Origin: DASVXQ01 sp046727955
GTDB lineage: Bacteria > Actinomycetota > CALGFH01
Direction: 5' to 3'
DNA: 31,842 nt
Assembly (NCBI GenBank): GCA_046727955.1
Contig: JBKPDO010000232.1
Coordinates: forward strand, 1-31,842
Program-made: the position numbers and the translations under genes
The notes under the pieces: generated by a model
Database searches by the model: none
The model's input: the letters and a program-made list of their open reading frames with translations, nothing else
Told to the model about the DNA's origin: nothing
Shown: positions 7,855 through 16,583 of the stretch, piece after piece
Position numbering within the stretch: position 1 is the stretch's first letter
How the letters are laid out: the number at the start of each line of letters is the position of its first letter

Positions 7855-8332
7855 GGGGCAGCGGTGGCGCTGCCTGCTCCGCCTTCCCTCGCTGAGCTCG
7901 CAGGACCGACACGAGAAGCTCGAGAGCGCCAGCCACCTCGGGGCTGCGCATGAGGCCGACGGCTTCACGCAGGCCCAGCGGCTTGGTCCGTTGCTGGAAC
8001 CGGGGATAGGCCTGGTTCATGACGGCTGGGGCGCGCATGGCCAAGTCGAAGAACGGCTCGTACTGCAGCTGGCTCAGCACACCCATGAGCATCATGGCGT
8101 TGGCGATCATGCCCATCAGCTCGGGGCGGGTGGCGGCGCTGAAGTTGTCGTCGAACTCGTCGAGCACAGCGTTCAGCCCGGCGAGCAGCCCGCTGCCGGC
8201 CAGCAGCTCGACGGTGTCCAGGAGCTGGTCGATGGCGTCGGCGTTGCGGACCAGGCGGGCCTGGAGGCGCTGGACGGTCTGCTGTTGGTCCGGGGTCATG
8301 TGCTCTGCTTGGGGAGCATTCGGCTCAGCCAT
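7838..8332 (-). CDS. DUF1641 family protein
   Basis: A 164-residue soluble protein of the DUF1641 (YjgD-like) family. It has a helical N-terminus (QQTVQRLQARLVRNADAIDQ), then LLDTVELLAGSGLLAGLNA, a Gly/Ala/Met-rich middle, and GLREAVGLMRSPEVAGALE, the family's conserved C-terminal block. The biochemical function is not established; family genes commonly sit beside SQR-like flavoproteins or formate dehydrogenase genes, as here. I chose the ATG at 8332 since GGAGGT lies 5 nt upstream; a GTG 3 nt earlier is too close. It begins 12 nt after the stop of the SQR-like gene and its stop codon lies in the terminator-like hairpin, so the pair is a bicistronic operon. Confidence 0.75.
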   Translation of the reverse strand: MAEPNAPQAEHMTPDQQQTVQRLQARLVRNADAIDQLLDTVELLAGSGLLAGLNAVLDEFDDNFSAATRPELMGMIANAMMLMGVLSQLQYEPFFDLAMRAPAVMNQAYPRFQQRTKPLGLREAVGLMRSPEVAGALELLVSVLRAQRGKAEQAAPPLPRTPGR

Positions 8333-8344
8333 CACGTACCTCCG

Positions 8345-9499
8345 CTACTTTCCGAACAGGTTCGCGAACCAGTACTGCTCAAAGCCGACCTTGATCGCCC
8401 GGAAGGCCCGCATGCCCCCCAGCATGCGGCAGTCCGGCACGGTGGTGCGGCCAAACAGCTTGTCGGTGAAGTCGCACCACACCGCGGCGCCCATGTACCC
8501 GGTGTCCATCACGCACACGCCGACCATGTTGTACAGCTCCCCGAGGTAGGCGCCGCGCTCGCGGTCGATGATCTGGCTGACCACGTGCTCGGCCTGGAAG
8601 TGGGCGAACACCCCGGCCATGCCCAACCCGATGGTGGGCGCCACCACGTCGCCGATGCCCCACACGTTGTCGTGGCGAGGGTGGAGCATGGACGGCAGGG
8701 TCACGTCCATGTAGCCCTCGGCGGTGGCAAGCGGTGAGGACCGGATCACCTCGGGGGCCTGGTGGGCGGGGACGACGACGGCGAAGTCATAGTCGAGCTT
8801 GCGCCCGTCGGTGGCGACCAGGGCATGGTCGTCCCGGTCATGGCGCTCGAGCGCAAACGACCCCTCGAACCGCACGCCGAAGTCGGCCAGGAACCCGCGG
8901 AAGCCCTCGACCATCTGCGGCCCGTAGATCTCCATCGGCTGCTCCCAGGGGTGGAACACCGTGACCCGGGTCCGTTCGGCCATCTGACGCTGGTCGGCCA
9001 GGTACCTGAGCATGAACGCCACCTCGAACGGGGCCGGCGGGCACCGGTACGGCCACTCCAGCGGTCCGACGACGACGTTGCCGCCGTCGAAGCGCCGCAG
9101 CCGTTCCCGCAGCGCCACCGCGTGGGCCAGCTCCCAGGGGGCCTCCAGGCCCTCCAGGGCGGGGTCGTCTTTGAGGACCGAGCCCAGCGCCACGATCAGG
9201 TAGTCGTACTCGAAGCTGCCCTGCTCGGTGTCGACGCGGTTGTCGTCGGGGTGGATGCCGGTGACGCTGGCCTGGATCACGCGGGTGCCGTAGCGGGGCT
9301 CCAGCAGCTTGAGAGGCCGGCGCACCTCGTCGGGTTCGCGCTTGCCGGTGGCCACCCACAGGTAGCTGGGCCGGTACTCGTGCCAGGGGCTGCGGTCGAC
9401 CAGCACCACCTCGAACTCGTTTGGACTGCCCCATTTACCAAGGCGGCTGGCAGCGACGGCGCCGCCGCTGCCGCCGCCGAGGATCACCACACGCTTCAT
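8345..9499 (-). CDS. Sulfide:quinone oxidoreductase-like FAD protein (copy 2)
   Basis: A flavoprotein of about 384 residues, paralogous to 4944-6098. FAD-binding VVILGGGSGGAVAASRL is at the N-terminus. LVDRSPWHEYRPSYLWVATG resembles the same segment of copy 1. It also has YRCPPAPFEVAFML around residue 150, NVWGIGDVVAPTIGLGMAG near 283, and ends FEQYWFANLFGK. Cysteines at RCPPAP and at GVCVMDTGYMG fit SQR-type redox positions. The likely role is electron transfer from sulfide or another low-potential donor to the quinone pool at the membrane surface. Two consecutive ATGs (9502, 9499) follow AGGAGG; the second has better spacing. A perfect hairpin (9525-9551) lies in the leader. It is co-transcribed with DUF1641. 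Confidence 0.85.
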   Translation of the reverse strand: MKRVVILGGGSGGAVAASRLGKWGSPNEFEVVLVDRSPWHEYRPSYLWVATGKREPDEVRRPLKLLEPRYGTRVIQASVTGIHPDDNRVDTEQGSFEYDYLIVALGSVLKDDPALEGLEAPWELAHAVALRERLRRFDGGNVVVGPLEWPYRCPPAPFEVAFMLRYLADQRQMAERTRVTVFHPWEQPMEIYGPQMVEGFRGFLADFGVRFEGSFALERHDRDDHALVATDGRKLDYDFAVVVPAHQAPEVIRSSPLATAEGYMDVTLPSMLHPRHDNVWGIGDVVAPTIGLGMAGVFAHFQAEHVVSQIIDRERGAYLGELYNMVGVCVMDTGYMGAAVWCDFTDKLFGRTTVPDCRMLGGMRAFRAIKVGFEQYWFANLFGK

Positions 9500-9524
9500 C
9501 ATGGACCTCCTCCCGGGAACCCCC

Positions 9525-9551
9525 CGAGCCCGGCAGCAGAACCCGGGCTCG
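9525..9551 (-). promoter_or_regulatory. Perfect hairpin in the leader of SQR-like copy 2
   Basis: CGAGCCCGG (9525-9533) and its complement (9543-9551) form a 9-bp stem with a 9-nt loop, ending about 15 nt from the Shine-Dalgarno of the flavoprotein gene. It could be an operator dyad or a structured 5' leader that tunes expression. Confidence 0.4.
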
Positions 9552-9784
9552 CACCTACCCGCAGCCTCGGCTGCTCATGCCGGGACCCCCGGCACCCGGT
9601 GCCAACTTCGCGGCCCGGGGTGCGATCCAGCCTGCGTGCAGGGCCTCCGGCGGGAACAAGTTTCCCTCCTCGGGTGCACCGACGCCATGGTCGGACCGCC
9701 AGGCGTTGCCGGAGCCGCGGCAAGCCTCGCAGGTCGGTCCGACTCCCCCACGATCCGAACCCGGCGCCAGCGCCGGATGGTGGT

Positions 9785-9971
9785 GGTCGTCCCGGCACCG
9801 TTCGGGCCAGGAGACCGATGATCTGACCAGGTGCTATGTCGAGGTCGAGATCGACGACCCCTCGATGCGATGCCGGCAGTAGGTTTCGTCGGCTGCTTCC
9901 GCCTGGATGACCGGTTCGGAATCCGGGTTCTCCTCGGTTTGTGTGGCTTGGGTTTGTGGGTGGATCGTCAC
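9785..9971 (-). pseudogene. ABC transporter ATPase, 5' fragment with altered Walker A
   Basis: From GTG 9971 the frame reads PVIQAEA, then a degraded YCRHR (family pattern T-K-x-Y-G-R-x-R). After a frame change it reads GVVDLDLDIAPGQIIGLL, and after another single-base loss GPNGAGTTTTIR. This is the N-terminal ATP-binding region of a DrrA-like ABC ATPase through Walker A. The invariant Walker lysine (GAGKTTT) is Thr here, so ATP binding would be lost even in a repaired frame. Homology ends just after Walker A. The rest of the gene is absent. Confidence 0.6.
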
Positions 9972-10053
9972 GGGGGAGTGGTGGTCATGTGAAGGCCAGC
10001 TGGATGGTCCTCTGTTGGGCCACGGCAGGCCGTGCCCACATCGGTCAGGACGG

Positions 10054-10231
10054 ACGCGATGAGCCGCTCGATGTCGCGCAGGCAACGCCGGTCTGCTCCG
10101 CGGAGGAGTTCGACCGCTGGCTGCGCGACCACGGCGCATCCGCGCCAGAGCGGATCGTCGCCATCTACAACAAGGCCTCCGGCAAGCAGACCGTGATCCT
10201 CAACGAGCTGCTGGAGACGGCACTGTGCCAC
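10054..10231 (+). pseudogene. YdeI/OmpD-associated family protein, 5' fragment
   Basis: The frame reads DEPLDVAQATPVCSAEEFDR, then PERIVAIYNKASGKQTV and ETALCH, the conserved N-terminal ~55 residues of the YdeI family. The family normally continues ...CHGW-x-D after this point. Here homology stops at LCH, near 10230, exactly where the convergent DUF1670 gene ends (stop codon at 10236-10238). The missing C-terminus is not found beyond the DUF1670 pair, so the gene was cut rather than simply split. The start is uncertain because the frame is open further upstream. Confidence 0.6.
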
Positions 10232-10235
10232 CCTG

Positions 10236-11374
10236 TCAACCGCTATTTGATATTTGAGCGGGGATGTTGACGCCGCGTTGCCGTAGGTGGTCGCGCATCG
10301 TGTCGGGGTCTTTGAGGAAGGCGGTGATCAGCTCGAGGTATTCGCCGATGAGCGACTCGCCGCGGCCGAGCACGCTGGCGATGAGCCGCTGGGGTAGCCC
10401 GTAAAGGTGCAGGATGAGCACGGCGTCGAAGGCCTTGAGGTAGGCGTCGACCGAGCGGGGGTGGTGCCAGGTCGCCCGGGTGATCTCCAGCACGGTGTGG
10501 CCTTGCAGGTGCAGCCGCACGATCAGGCGCCTGTGGGTGAGCATGCGGCCCATGCCCAGCACCGTGCCGGGGCAGGGCAGCACGACCCCGGAGGGTGCGC
10601 TGGTGGTGGTCCAGGGCCCGGGAGACGGTCTCGGCCGGGGCCAGGAAGATCCACTGCAGCTTGGTGTAGGACAGCAGCCCGTCCTGGGCGTAGGCCTCGA
10701 CCAGCACGCGGGCCATCCGGCGGCCGGCCAGCTCGAGAAACGCCTGGTAGGTGGTGGGCGGCTGGTGGCGCAGCAGCCGGCCCTCGCCGTCGGCGAGCAC
10801 GCTGACCAGGATCGGGGCCATGGGCTGGTGGCGGCTTTGCTGCCAGAGGCTGCGGCCGGCGTCGACGTGCATGGCGACCAGCGGCAGCTGCCCGGAGGCC
10901 AGGGTGGTGATGCGGGGGGGCGCAGCGGGCCCGGATGGCGGCCAGCTCGGTGATCAGGGCCTCCTGCACTGCGGGGGGATGCCGGCTTGGGTGCCCAGGT
11001 AGTGGGCGAGCCTGGTGCAGGTGGCGGGCTGGTGCGCGGGGCGGGTGGGTCCCGGTCGGCCCAGCGCGCGCCCGTTCGGCGTCCTGCTTGGCCAGCGCCG
11101 TCCCGCTGGGGCCGGCGTGGGCCTGCTCGGTCGGCCAGGGCCGCTGGGTGCGGGGCCCGTGAAGGGGGCTGGCGACCCTGCCGCGGGGGCCGCGGCCGGC
11201 CCACACACAGCGCAGGAACCAGGCGACCTGCGCGGCCGAGGCCCCGGGGAACAGCCCCCGGTAGGCCGCCGCGCAGCGGTCGAGGATGTCGCGGCGCACG
11301 ACCTCCAAGCGCTCCCCGGCCAGCACCCGGCCCAGATCCTCGTCGGTGCGCAGCCCCAGCTGCTGCCAGGTCAC
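10236..11374 (-). CDS. DUF1670 family protein (small partner), frameshifted
   Basis: This is the smaller of two adjacent DUF1670-type proteins. GTG 11374 opens LGLRTDEDLGRVLAGERLEV. The conserved parts are in three frames: the N-terminus to about 11170; LITELAAIRARC through YTKLQWIFLAPAETVSRAL; and PCPGTVLGMGRMLTHRRLIV to the end, including PRSVDAYLKAFDAVL. At least two breaks fall in long C-runs near 10912 and 10975, and adding or removing one C restores the family frame. Joined length is about 378 residues. The helical block with LHLQGHTVLEITRATWHHP resembles a helix-turn-helix. The function of DUF1670 is not known to me. The start overlaps the stop of the large partner by 4 nt (GTGA). Confidence 0.6.
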
Positions 11375-12966
11375 CGCCGGGCTCCCCTGGTGCGGGAACG
11401 CAACGCAGCGCCCCTTTTTTCGGCGAGCAACTCGTCGCGGGCGAACACGTTACGCAGCTGCGCGAGCCGGAAGTGGTAGTCCGGCTGGTTGTAGCGGCGA
11501 TACAGCTCCAGGTAGGCGCCCACCAGCGCCATCGACCGGCCGGTGACCCGGCGGATCATCACCTGGTTCAGCCCCTGGTCGGCCAGGGTCACCACACGGG
11601 CGAACTCGCGCAGGTAGGCCTCGACGCTGGCGTAGCTGTGGCCGGTGCGCTGGCAGATCTCGGTCTCGGTGTGCAGCTGCAGGTACAGCTCCACGATCTG
11701 GGTCTTGTGGGTCATCCCGCGGCCGATGTCTTTGACCCGCCCGCGGGTGGGCACCACTACCTCGGGATGGGCGGCCAGCTGCCGGCGGACCGCGTCGATG
11801 CTGATCCCCGCCAGCACCGCCAGGTCGGGCAGGGTGAGCAGCGCCCCCTGCCCGCGGGCCTGGGTCGCCCAGCGCCGCAGCCGGGCGAACTTCAGCGCCG
11901 CGACCCTGGTCGGCGCTGGCCCATGGCAGCTCGTCTGGGCGTCGGCATCGGTGAAGAACCCAAGCCGGGCCGGCACCAGGCGGGCCTCGGCGAGCTGGGC
12001 GCGGGCGCCTTCGTCGGCCGAGATCGCAAAGAACACCAGCTCCCCGTCGCCAAGCGGCGTGCCACCGAGCTGGCCGGCCAGCTCGGTCAGCCACTGCTTG
12101 AAGGCCCGGGCCGACACCGCCGAGAACCCGAACTGGGCCGCCAGCTCCGCCTCGATCCCCCCAGCCTGCCCGGCCGCAGGAGCCGGCTGCCAGCCGCCGT
12201 AGGCCGCCCGCAGCCCGGCCAGTGCCCGGCCGCGCCGATGCCGGCGGGCCACCACCTGCAACTGGGCCACCTCGTGGGTGGCGCGGCCGACCGTGACGGC
12301 GACCTCGTGGACGTCGACCCCGGCCGCGGCCTGCTCCACGACCGCCACGAACCGGCGCAGCAACGCCTCCCACGCCCCCACGGTCACCCCCAGCAGCGCC
12401 CGCTGCGCCTGGACGCGATCGTCGGCCAGGTAACGGTCGACCAGCCACGCCTCCCAGCCCAGCCGGTCGGGGTCTGGCTCGGGCCCACCCACGTGGGGCA
12501 GCCACACCCCCACCTTGCGGACCGGCGCCAGGCGCGCCCCCAGCGCGGTCGGGGTCAGGTTCGCCCAGGCGGCCAGCTCGGCCAGGCTCGCCCAGCCGCC
12601 CTGCCGGCAACTCTCATCCATCCAGCGCAGCAGCCGCCGGCGCTGCAGCACGGTCAGCCCGAACGCCTCCCAGACCGCGGTGTCCCCGCCCACCTCCACC
12701 GCGCTGACCAGCACCGCACGCCGCCGTACCCGCGCCAGCCGCTTGGACCGCGTCGCAGGCACCCACAGCCGCGCCTGGCCCGGCACCACGGCCGCACCCA
12801 GCGCCGGCAGCCACTCCAGGCTCCGGACGGCCAGCGCCTCGGCCTCCACCCGGTTGCAGCCAAACTCCGCGGCCAGTGCCCGGACCAGCAGCCCGCGCAG
12901 GCTCTTGGCTGCCACCGACTCCAGCTCAAACCGCACCCGCTGGCGATGCTGCTTGGATCGGCCCAT
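11371..12966 (-). CDS. DUF1670 family protein (large partner)
   Basis: An intact 531-residue protein, with no signal peptide or membrane helix. Its C-terminal ~160 residues (RGRVKDIGRGMTHKTQIVEL, YLREFARVV, RRVTGRSMALVGAYLELYRR) match the C-terminal layout of the small partner at 10236-11374, so both carry the DUF1670 module. The N-terminal ~350 residues are Ala/Arg/Leu-rich and helical. LPDLAVLAGISIDAVRRQLA, just before the module, looks like a helix-turn-helix. A strong AGGAGGG site 7 nt before the ATG supports the start. Paired large and small DUF1670 genes with a 4-nt overlap suggest a two-subunit DNA-binding complex. That is inference; I see no DDE, Tyr-recombinase or nuclease motif. Confidence 0.6.
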   Translation of the reverse strand: MGRSKQHRQRVRFELESVAAKSLRGLLVRALAAEFGCNRVEAEALAVRSLEWLPALGAAVVPGQARLWVPATRSKRLARVRRRAVLVSAVEVGGDTAVWEAFGLTVLQRRRLLRWMDESCRQGGWASLAELAAWANLTPTALGARLAPVRKVGVWLPHVGGPEPDPDRLGWEAWLVDRYLADDRVQAQRALLGVTVGAWEALLRRFVAVVEQAAAGVDVHEVAVTVGRATHEVAQLQVVARRHRRGRALAGLRAAYGGWQPAPAAGQAGGIEAELAAQFGFSAVSARAFKQWLTELAGQLGGTPLGDGELVFFAISADEGARAQLAEARLVPARLGFFTDADAQTSCHGPAPTRVAALKFARLRRWATQARGQGALLTLPDLAVLAGISIDAVRRQLAAHPEVVVPTRGRVKDIGRGMTHKTQIVELYLQLHTETEICQRTGHSYASVEAYLREFARVVTLADQGLNQVMIRRVTGRSMALVGAYLELYRRYNQPDYHFRLAQLRNVFARDELLAEKRGAALRSRTRGARR

Positions 12967-13392
12967 CCACCACCCTCCTGGCGTTCCCCGAAGTCCACGG
13001 ATGCTGTTCTATCATTTCGCGGGTATCCCGAGTTCCGCAGTCCGTGGGCATGCACGGCACGAATGGGCTCTCCCAGCAGGTAGAAGGGGCAGTGAGCGCT
13101 GGGGCGGCGTGTGCCCACATCCGCAGAGTGTCGGTGAATGAACCGACTCTACCGAGGACCCGGAAACCGGCCAGATCCCAGCTCAATGACCCGTGGCAGC
13201 GGGCTGGCCAGCCCGACGACGTCAAGGCCGCGGTGTCGGGGTCTCCGAGCGTGAGCAGGGGATCCGCGATCTGCGTCGGGGGCTCGAGGAACGCACCGAG
13301 GAGCCGGGCACGGCGAGGGCGGCCAATCGGGAGTTGATGGCCGAGTTCGACCACGGCGGGTCGGCTACGACGACCCGCCGGTGATCGCCCGG
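12967..13392. other. Intergenic region with a short coiled-coil coding scrap
   Basis: This stretch should hold the promoter of the DUF1670 pair (AT-richer patch near 13000-13020, with palindrome GGGTATCCC at 13021-13029). At 13244-13360 the plus strand encodes SEREQGIRDLRRGLEERTEE followed by ARAANRELMAEF. This amphipathic coiled coil resembles linkers near sensor domains, without any attached domain, and looks like gene debris. Nothing else was recognised. Confidence 0.3.
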
Positions 13393-13921
13393 TCATCTGA
13401 CGGTGATCAGGAACCACAGGTCGTGTAGGGGTGGGCGGTGCGGCAGGCGTGGGTCGTTGGCGAGCACGTCGATGGACTCGCCGTAGCGGCCGGGCCCGTC
13501 GACCGCGGTCCGGAAGGTGACCTCGATCAGGGTCTGCTGGCCGGGGTCCAGTCGGTGCGACCGCACCGACGCGGTGTGCACACTCAGCCAGGCTTCAGGC
13601 CGGTGATCACCAGGGACTGGTCGCCGTCGTTGCGGATCGGGATCGCCAGGCGCACCAGCGTCCCCAGCGGGAGGCTGCCCGGCACGACCGGCAGCCCGGC
13701 GGGGACGGCGAGCTTGGGCCTCGAGCGCGAGCCTTGGTCGGGGGCAGGGTGGCGACCTGGCCGGCGTCAAGGGTCGGGCCGGTGGGTGGTGGCGACCCGA
13801 GTCGCGCCTGGCCCTGCGCCGGCGGCGCGGACCAGTGGCTGGGCGATGGCCCGCAGGCGGCCAGGAGCAGCGTCGCGGCCAGCAGCAGCCCTGCCAGCGT
13901 CCCGCCTCGCCGCATCGCCAC
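13393..13921 (-). pseudogene. Secreted lipoprotein (DUF1573-like), two frameshifts
   Basis: The ATG at 13921 opens a clear lipoprotein signal peptide (MAMRRGGTLAGLLLAATLLL, then AAC at the lipobox) with the lipidated Cys at about residue 23. The exported part continues in a second frame (LAVPAGLPVVPGSLPLGTLV then IPIRNDGDQSLVITGLKPG) and a third (SVHTASVRSHRLDPGQQTLI to the end FLITVR). The pattern of a beta-sandwich with N-D-G and N-D-P turns resembles DUF1573-type domains. Both breaks are single-base shifts. Joined length is about 175 residues, so nothing large is missing and sequence error is possible. It is divergent from the ArsR gene, and their starts are 70 nt apart. Confidence 0.55.
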
Positions 13922-13940
13922 CTCCAGGCTCGCAAGCTAC

Positions 13941-13970
13941 TTCATCGTTTCACGAGACAGTGTAATACTG
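13941..13970 (+). promoter_or_regulatory. arsR-ATPase promoter with dyad over the -10 box
   Basis: A TTCATC -35-like box (13941-13946), a 16-nt spacer and TAATAC (13963-13968) lie upstream of the ArsR gene. The dyad CAGT-GTAAT-ACTG (13958-13970) overlaps the -10 box. ArsR/SmtB repressors typically block their own promoters this way, so metal-released autoregulation is likely. Confidence 0.45.
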
Positions 13971-13990
13971 GCCGGGGAGGTGCACTCGCC

Positions 13991-14386
13991 ATGGCGACAT
14001 CCACGACCATCACCGGGGTGGCGACCTGCGCGCCCAAGCCGGCCCTGGAGGCCCGCCCGCCGATCAGCCCGCCCGAGGCCCGCCGGCTGGCGGCAACGTT
14101 CAAGGTGCTGGCCAACGACAGCCGCCTGCGGCTGCTGCACGCCCTGGCCCGCGCCGGGGAGTTGTGCGTCACCGACCTGTGCGCCGAGGCGGGCATGCGC
14201 CCGCAGGCGGTCTCCAATCAGCTCGCCCGCCTGGTTGACCAGCGCATCCTGGCCGCCCGCCGCGACGGCAACCGCATCTACTACCGCATCGACGACCCCT
14301 GCGTGCCCCAACTGTTGGAGCTTGGCTGGTGCCTCACCGAGGACGCCGCGACCGCCACCGCGGCCGGGGCGGGGGTGGCGCGATGA
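13991..14386 (+). CDS. ArsR/SmtB-family metal-sensing repressor
   Basis: A 131-residue winged-helix repressor: LAATFKVLANDSRLRLLHAL is the ArsR N-terminal helix block, AGMRPQAVSNQLARLVDQ the recognition helix-turn-helix, and RRDGNRIYYRIDD the wing. Cys residues in ELCVTDLC (helix alpha-3) and in DPCVPQLLELGWCL near the C-terminus are candidate metal ligands. ELCVxDLx is the classic alpha-3 sensor position of SmtB/CadC-type proteins. The probable inducers are Cd, Zn, Pb or another soft metal. GGGGAGG 10 nt upstream supports the ATG at 13991. The gene overlaps the ATPase start by 4 nt (ATGA), so repressor and pump are coupled. Confidence 0.88.
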   Translation: MATSTTITGVATCAPKPALEARPPISPPEARRLAATFKVLANDSRLRLLHALARAGELCVTDLCAEAGMRPQAVSNQLARLVDQRILAARRDGNRIYYRIDDPCVPQLLELGWCLTEDAATATAAGAGVAR

Positions 14387-16582
14387 GCCAGCCGGCCACC
14401 AGCCCGGCCTCCCCAGGCGCAGCCGCGGTGCCGGCGCACAGCCGCTTCCGGGTCGCCGAGGGCTGCCTGGACTGCGCCGGCGACCTCCAGGGCACACTCG
14501 GCCGCCTGCCCGGGGTCGGCGCCGTCGTGGTGCTGGGCGCCGCCGGGATCGTCACCGTCACCCACGACGGCCGCCTCGACCCCGCCCAGGTCGCTGATCA
14601 GGCCTGCCAGCTCGGCCTGCGGCTTGAGCCCGCCGACACCCCACCGGCCGCGTCGGCATCCGCGCCCGGGCCTGGGCGGGGGTGGTGGCTTACCCAACGG
14701 CTGCTGGCCCTGCTCGCCGCGGGCGGGCTGCTGCTTGGCGGACTGGCCGCCGACACGCTCGTCCACCAGCACACCCTGGCTCTCGCGCTCTACCTGGCCA
14801 CCGTCGCGGTCGGCGGGGTCTTCCCGGTCGGCACCGCCATCAAGGTGCTGCGCCGCCGGCGCCTGACCATCGGCACGCTGCTGGTCATCGCCACCGCTGG
14901 CGCGCTGGCGCTCGGCGTGGTCGAGGAGGCCGCCATGCTGGTGGTCGTCTTCTCCCTCGGCGAGGTGCTCGAGGACTACGTCAGCGACCGCGCCCGCGGC
15001 GCCATCCGGCGCGCTCATGGCCCTGGCCCCACCCACCGCCCACCGCCAAGCCCCCGGCGGCTGCCTGGAGGAGGTCCCGGTCCAGCGGCTGCAGCCCGGC
15101 GAGGTGGTGCTGGTGCGGCCCGGGGAGCGCCTGCCCACCGACGGGACCGTCGTCGCTGGGGCCTCGGCGGTGGACCAGAGCCCGGTCACCGGCGAGTCCC
15201 TGCCCGTCGAGGCCACGCCTGGCACGGCGGTGTTCGGCGGGACCGTCAACGGCACCGGCGCGCTCACCGTCCGGGTCACCAAGCCCTACCAGGACACGAT
15301 GCTGGCCCGCATCATCCGCCAGGTCGAGCAGGCCCAAGCCCACAAGGGCCGCGCGCAACGCTTCGCCGACCGGTTCGGCGCCACCTACACCCCGCTGATG
15401 GTCACCCTGGCGGTCCTGGTCGCCGTCGTCCCGCCGCTGCTGCTGGGCGACTGGCGTGGCTGGCTCTATCGGGGCCTGGTCGTGCTGGTCGTCTCCTGCT
15501 CCTGCGCGCTGGTCATCTCGGTGCCGGTGGCGGTCGTCGCGGCCATCTCCCGCGCCGCCCGCGACGGCATCTTGATCAAGGGCGGCGCGCACCTGGAGGC
15601 GCTCGGCCGGATCCGGGTCGTCGCCGTCGACAAGACCGGCACCCTCACCCGCGGCCACCCCCAGCTCACCGACGTCGTTCCCCTCGACGGGCAAGCTGGC
15701 GAGCAGGTGCTGGCGCTGGCCGCCGCGGTGGAGGCCACAAGCGAGCACCCCCTTGCCGGCGCGATCCTTGACGCCGCGGGCGAGCGCGGCCTTGCCTGGA
15801 CCCCCGGCGACCGGTTGCGGGCCACGCCGGGCGTGGGGGTGGAGGCGACCGTGGGCGGCCGGCGGCTGTTCGTCGGCCGCCCCGACGGCCGCATCCTCAC
15901 CGGCCAGGCAGCCCAGCGGCTGGCCGCGCTGGAGACGGCCGGCAAGACCACCATCGTCCTGGCCGTCGACGCCCGGCCCCTCGGACTGCTCGCGGTCGCC
16001 GACCAGCTCCGCCCCGAGGCCACCCAAGCGGTCGCCGAGCTAAGTGCGCTCGGCCTGCGGGTCGCCATGCTCAGCGGCGACCACGAGCGCGTCGCCGCTG
16101 CGATCGCCTGCCAGACCGGCATCGAGGACTGGCGCGCCAACCTGCTGCCCACCGACAAGACCAGCGTCGTCCAAGAGCTGCGCCGCGTGCACGGGCCGGT
16201 GGCGATGGTCGGCGACGGCATCAACGACGCCCCCGCGCTGGCAGCCGCCGACGTCGGCGTGGCCATGGGTGCGGCTGGCACCGACGTCGCCTTGGAGACC
16301 GCCGACCTTGCCTTGCTGGCCGACGACCTCGCAAAGCTCCCCCACGCGGTCCGCCTGGCCCGCCGGGCGCTGGCCAACATCCGCCAGAACATCGCCCTGT
16401 CGCTGGTCACGGTCGCCGTGCTGGTCGCCGCGGCCCTGGCCGGCAGGTTGTCGCTGGCCAGCGGGCTGCTGCTCAACGAGGGCACCGCCCTGCTGATCAT
16501 CGCCAACGGCCTGCGGCTGCTCCGCCCGGCCAGGCCGAGCACGTCCACGCCGCAGAACACACAACACCCAGGAGGTGGCTGA
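14383..16582 (+). CDS. P1B-type heavy-metal ATPase, CSC motif, one frameshift
   Basis: A cation efflux ATPase in the plasma membrane. The N-terminal HMA-like domain carries GCLDC (about residues 27-31). Membrane helices follow (LLALLAAGGLLLGGLAADTL and on), then GAIR near 15010, where a one-base insertion shifts the frame. The rest is intact from about 15012 to 16582: SPVTGESLPVE (actuator), VVSCSCALVISVPVA (transmembrane metal site), VDKTGTLTRG (phosphorylated Asp), SEHPLA, GDGINDAPAL and NEGTALLIIANGLRLL. Joined length is about 730 residues. The membrane motif is CSC where Zn/Cd and Cu pumps have CPC. Callers may report two ORFs, the second from 15017. It is co-transcribed with arsR and the Cys-rich peptide. 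Confidence 0.85.
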
Positions 16583-16583
16583 T

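Noticed and set aside
9580..9785. Possible Cys-containing coding sequence on the minus strand (CEACRGSGNAW)
   Set aside because: The zinc-finger-like look is not supported by a start codon, flanking domain or repeats of the motif.
13021..13029. GGGTATCCC, also seen as GGGATACCC at 23632-23640
   Set aside because: Nine-base palindrome in only two upstream regions, with different spacing to genes; too short to call a shared operator.
10987..13083. A 698-codon plus-strand frame
   Set aside because: It lies antisense to the DUF1670 pair and has a His/Arg/Gly/Pro composition typical of GC-rich shadows, with no domain.
13244..13360. Coiled-coil frame as a sensor kinase or regulator gene
   Set aside because: Only a linker-like helix is present, with no kinase, PAS, GAF or HTH domain on either side; listed as debris only.
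12967..13392. Search for the missing half of the YdeI gene beyond the DUF1670 pair
   Set aside because: No YdeI C-terminal motif appears in any frame here, so a simple insertion into ydeI is not proven.
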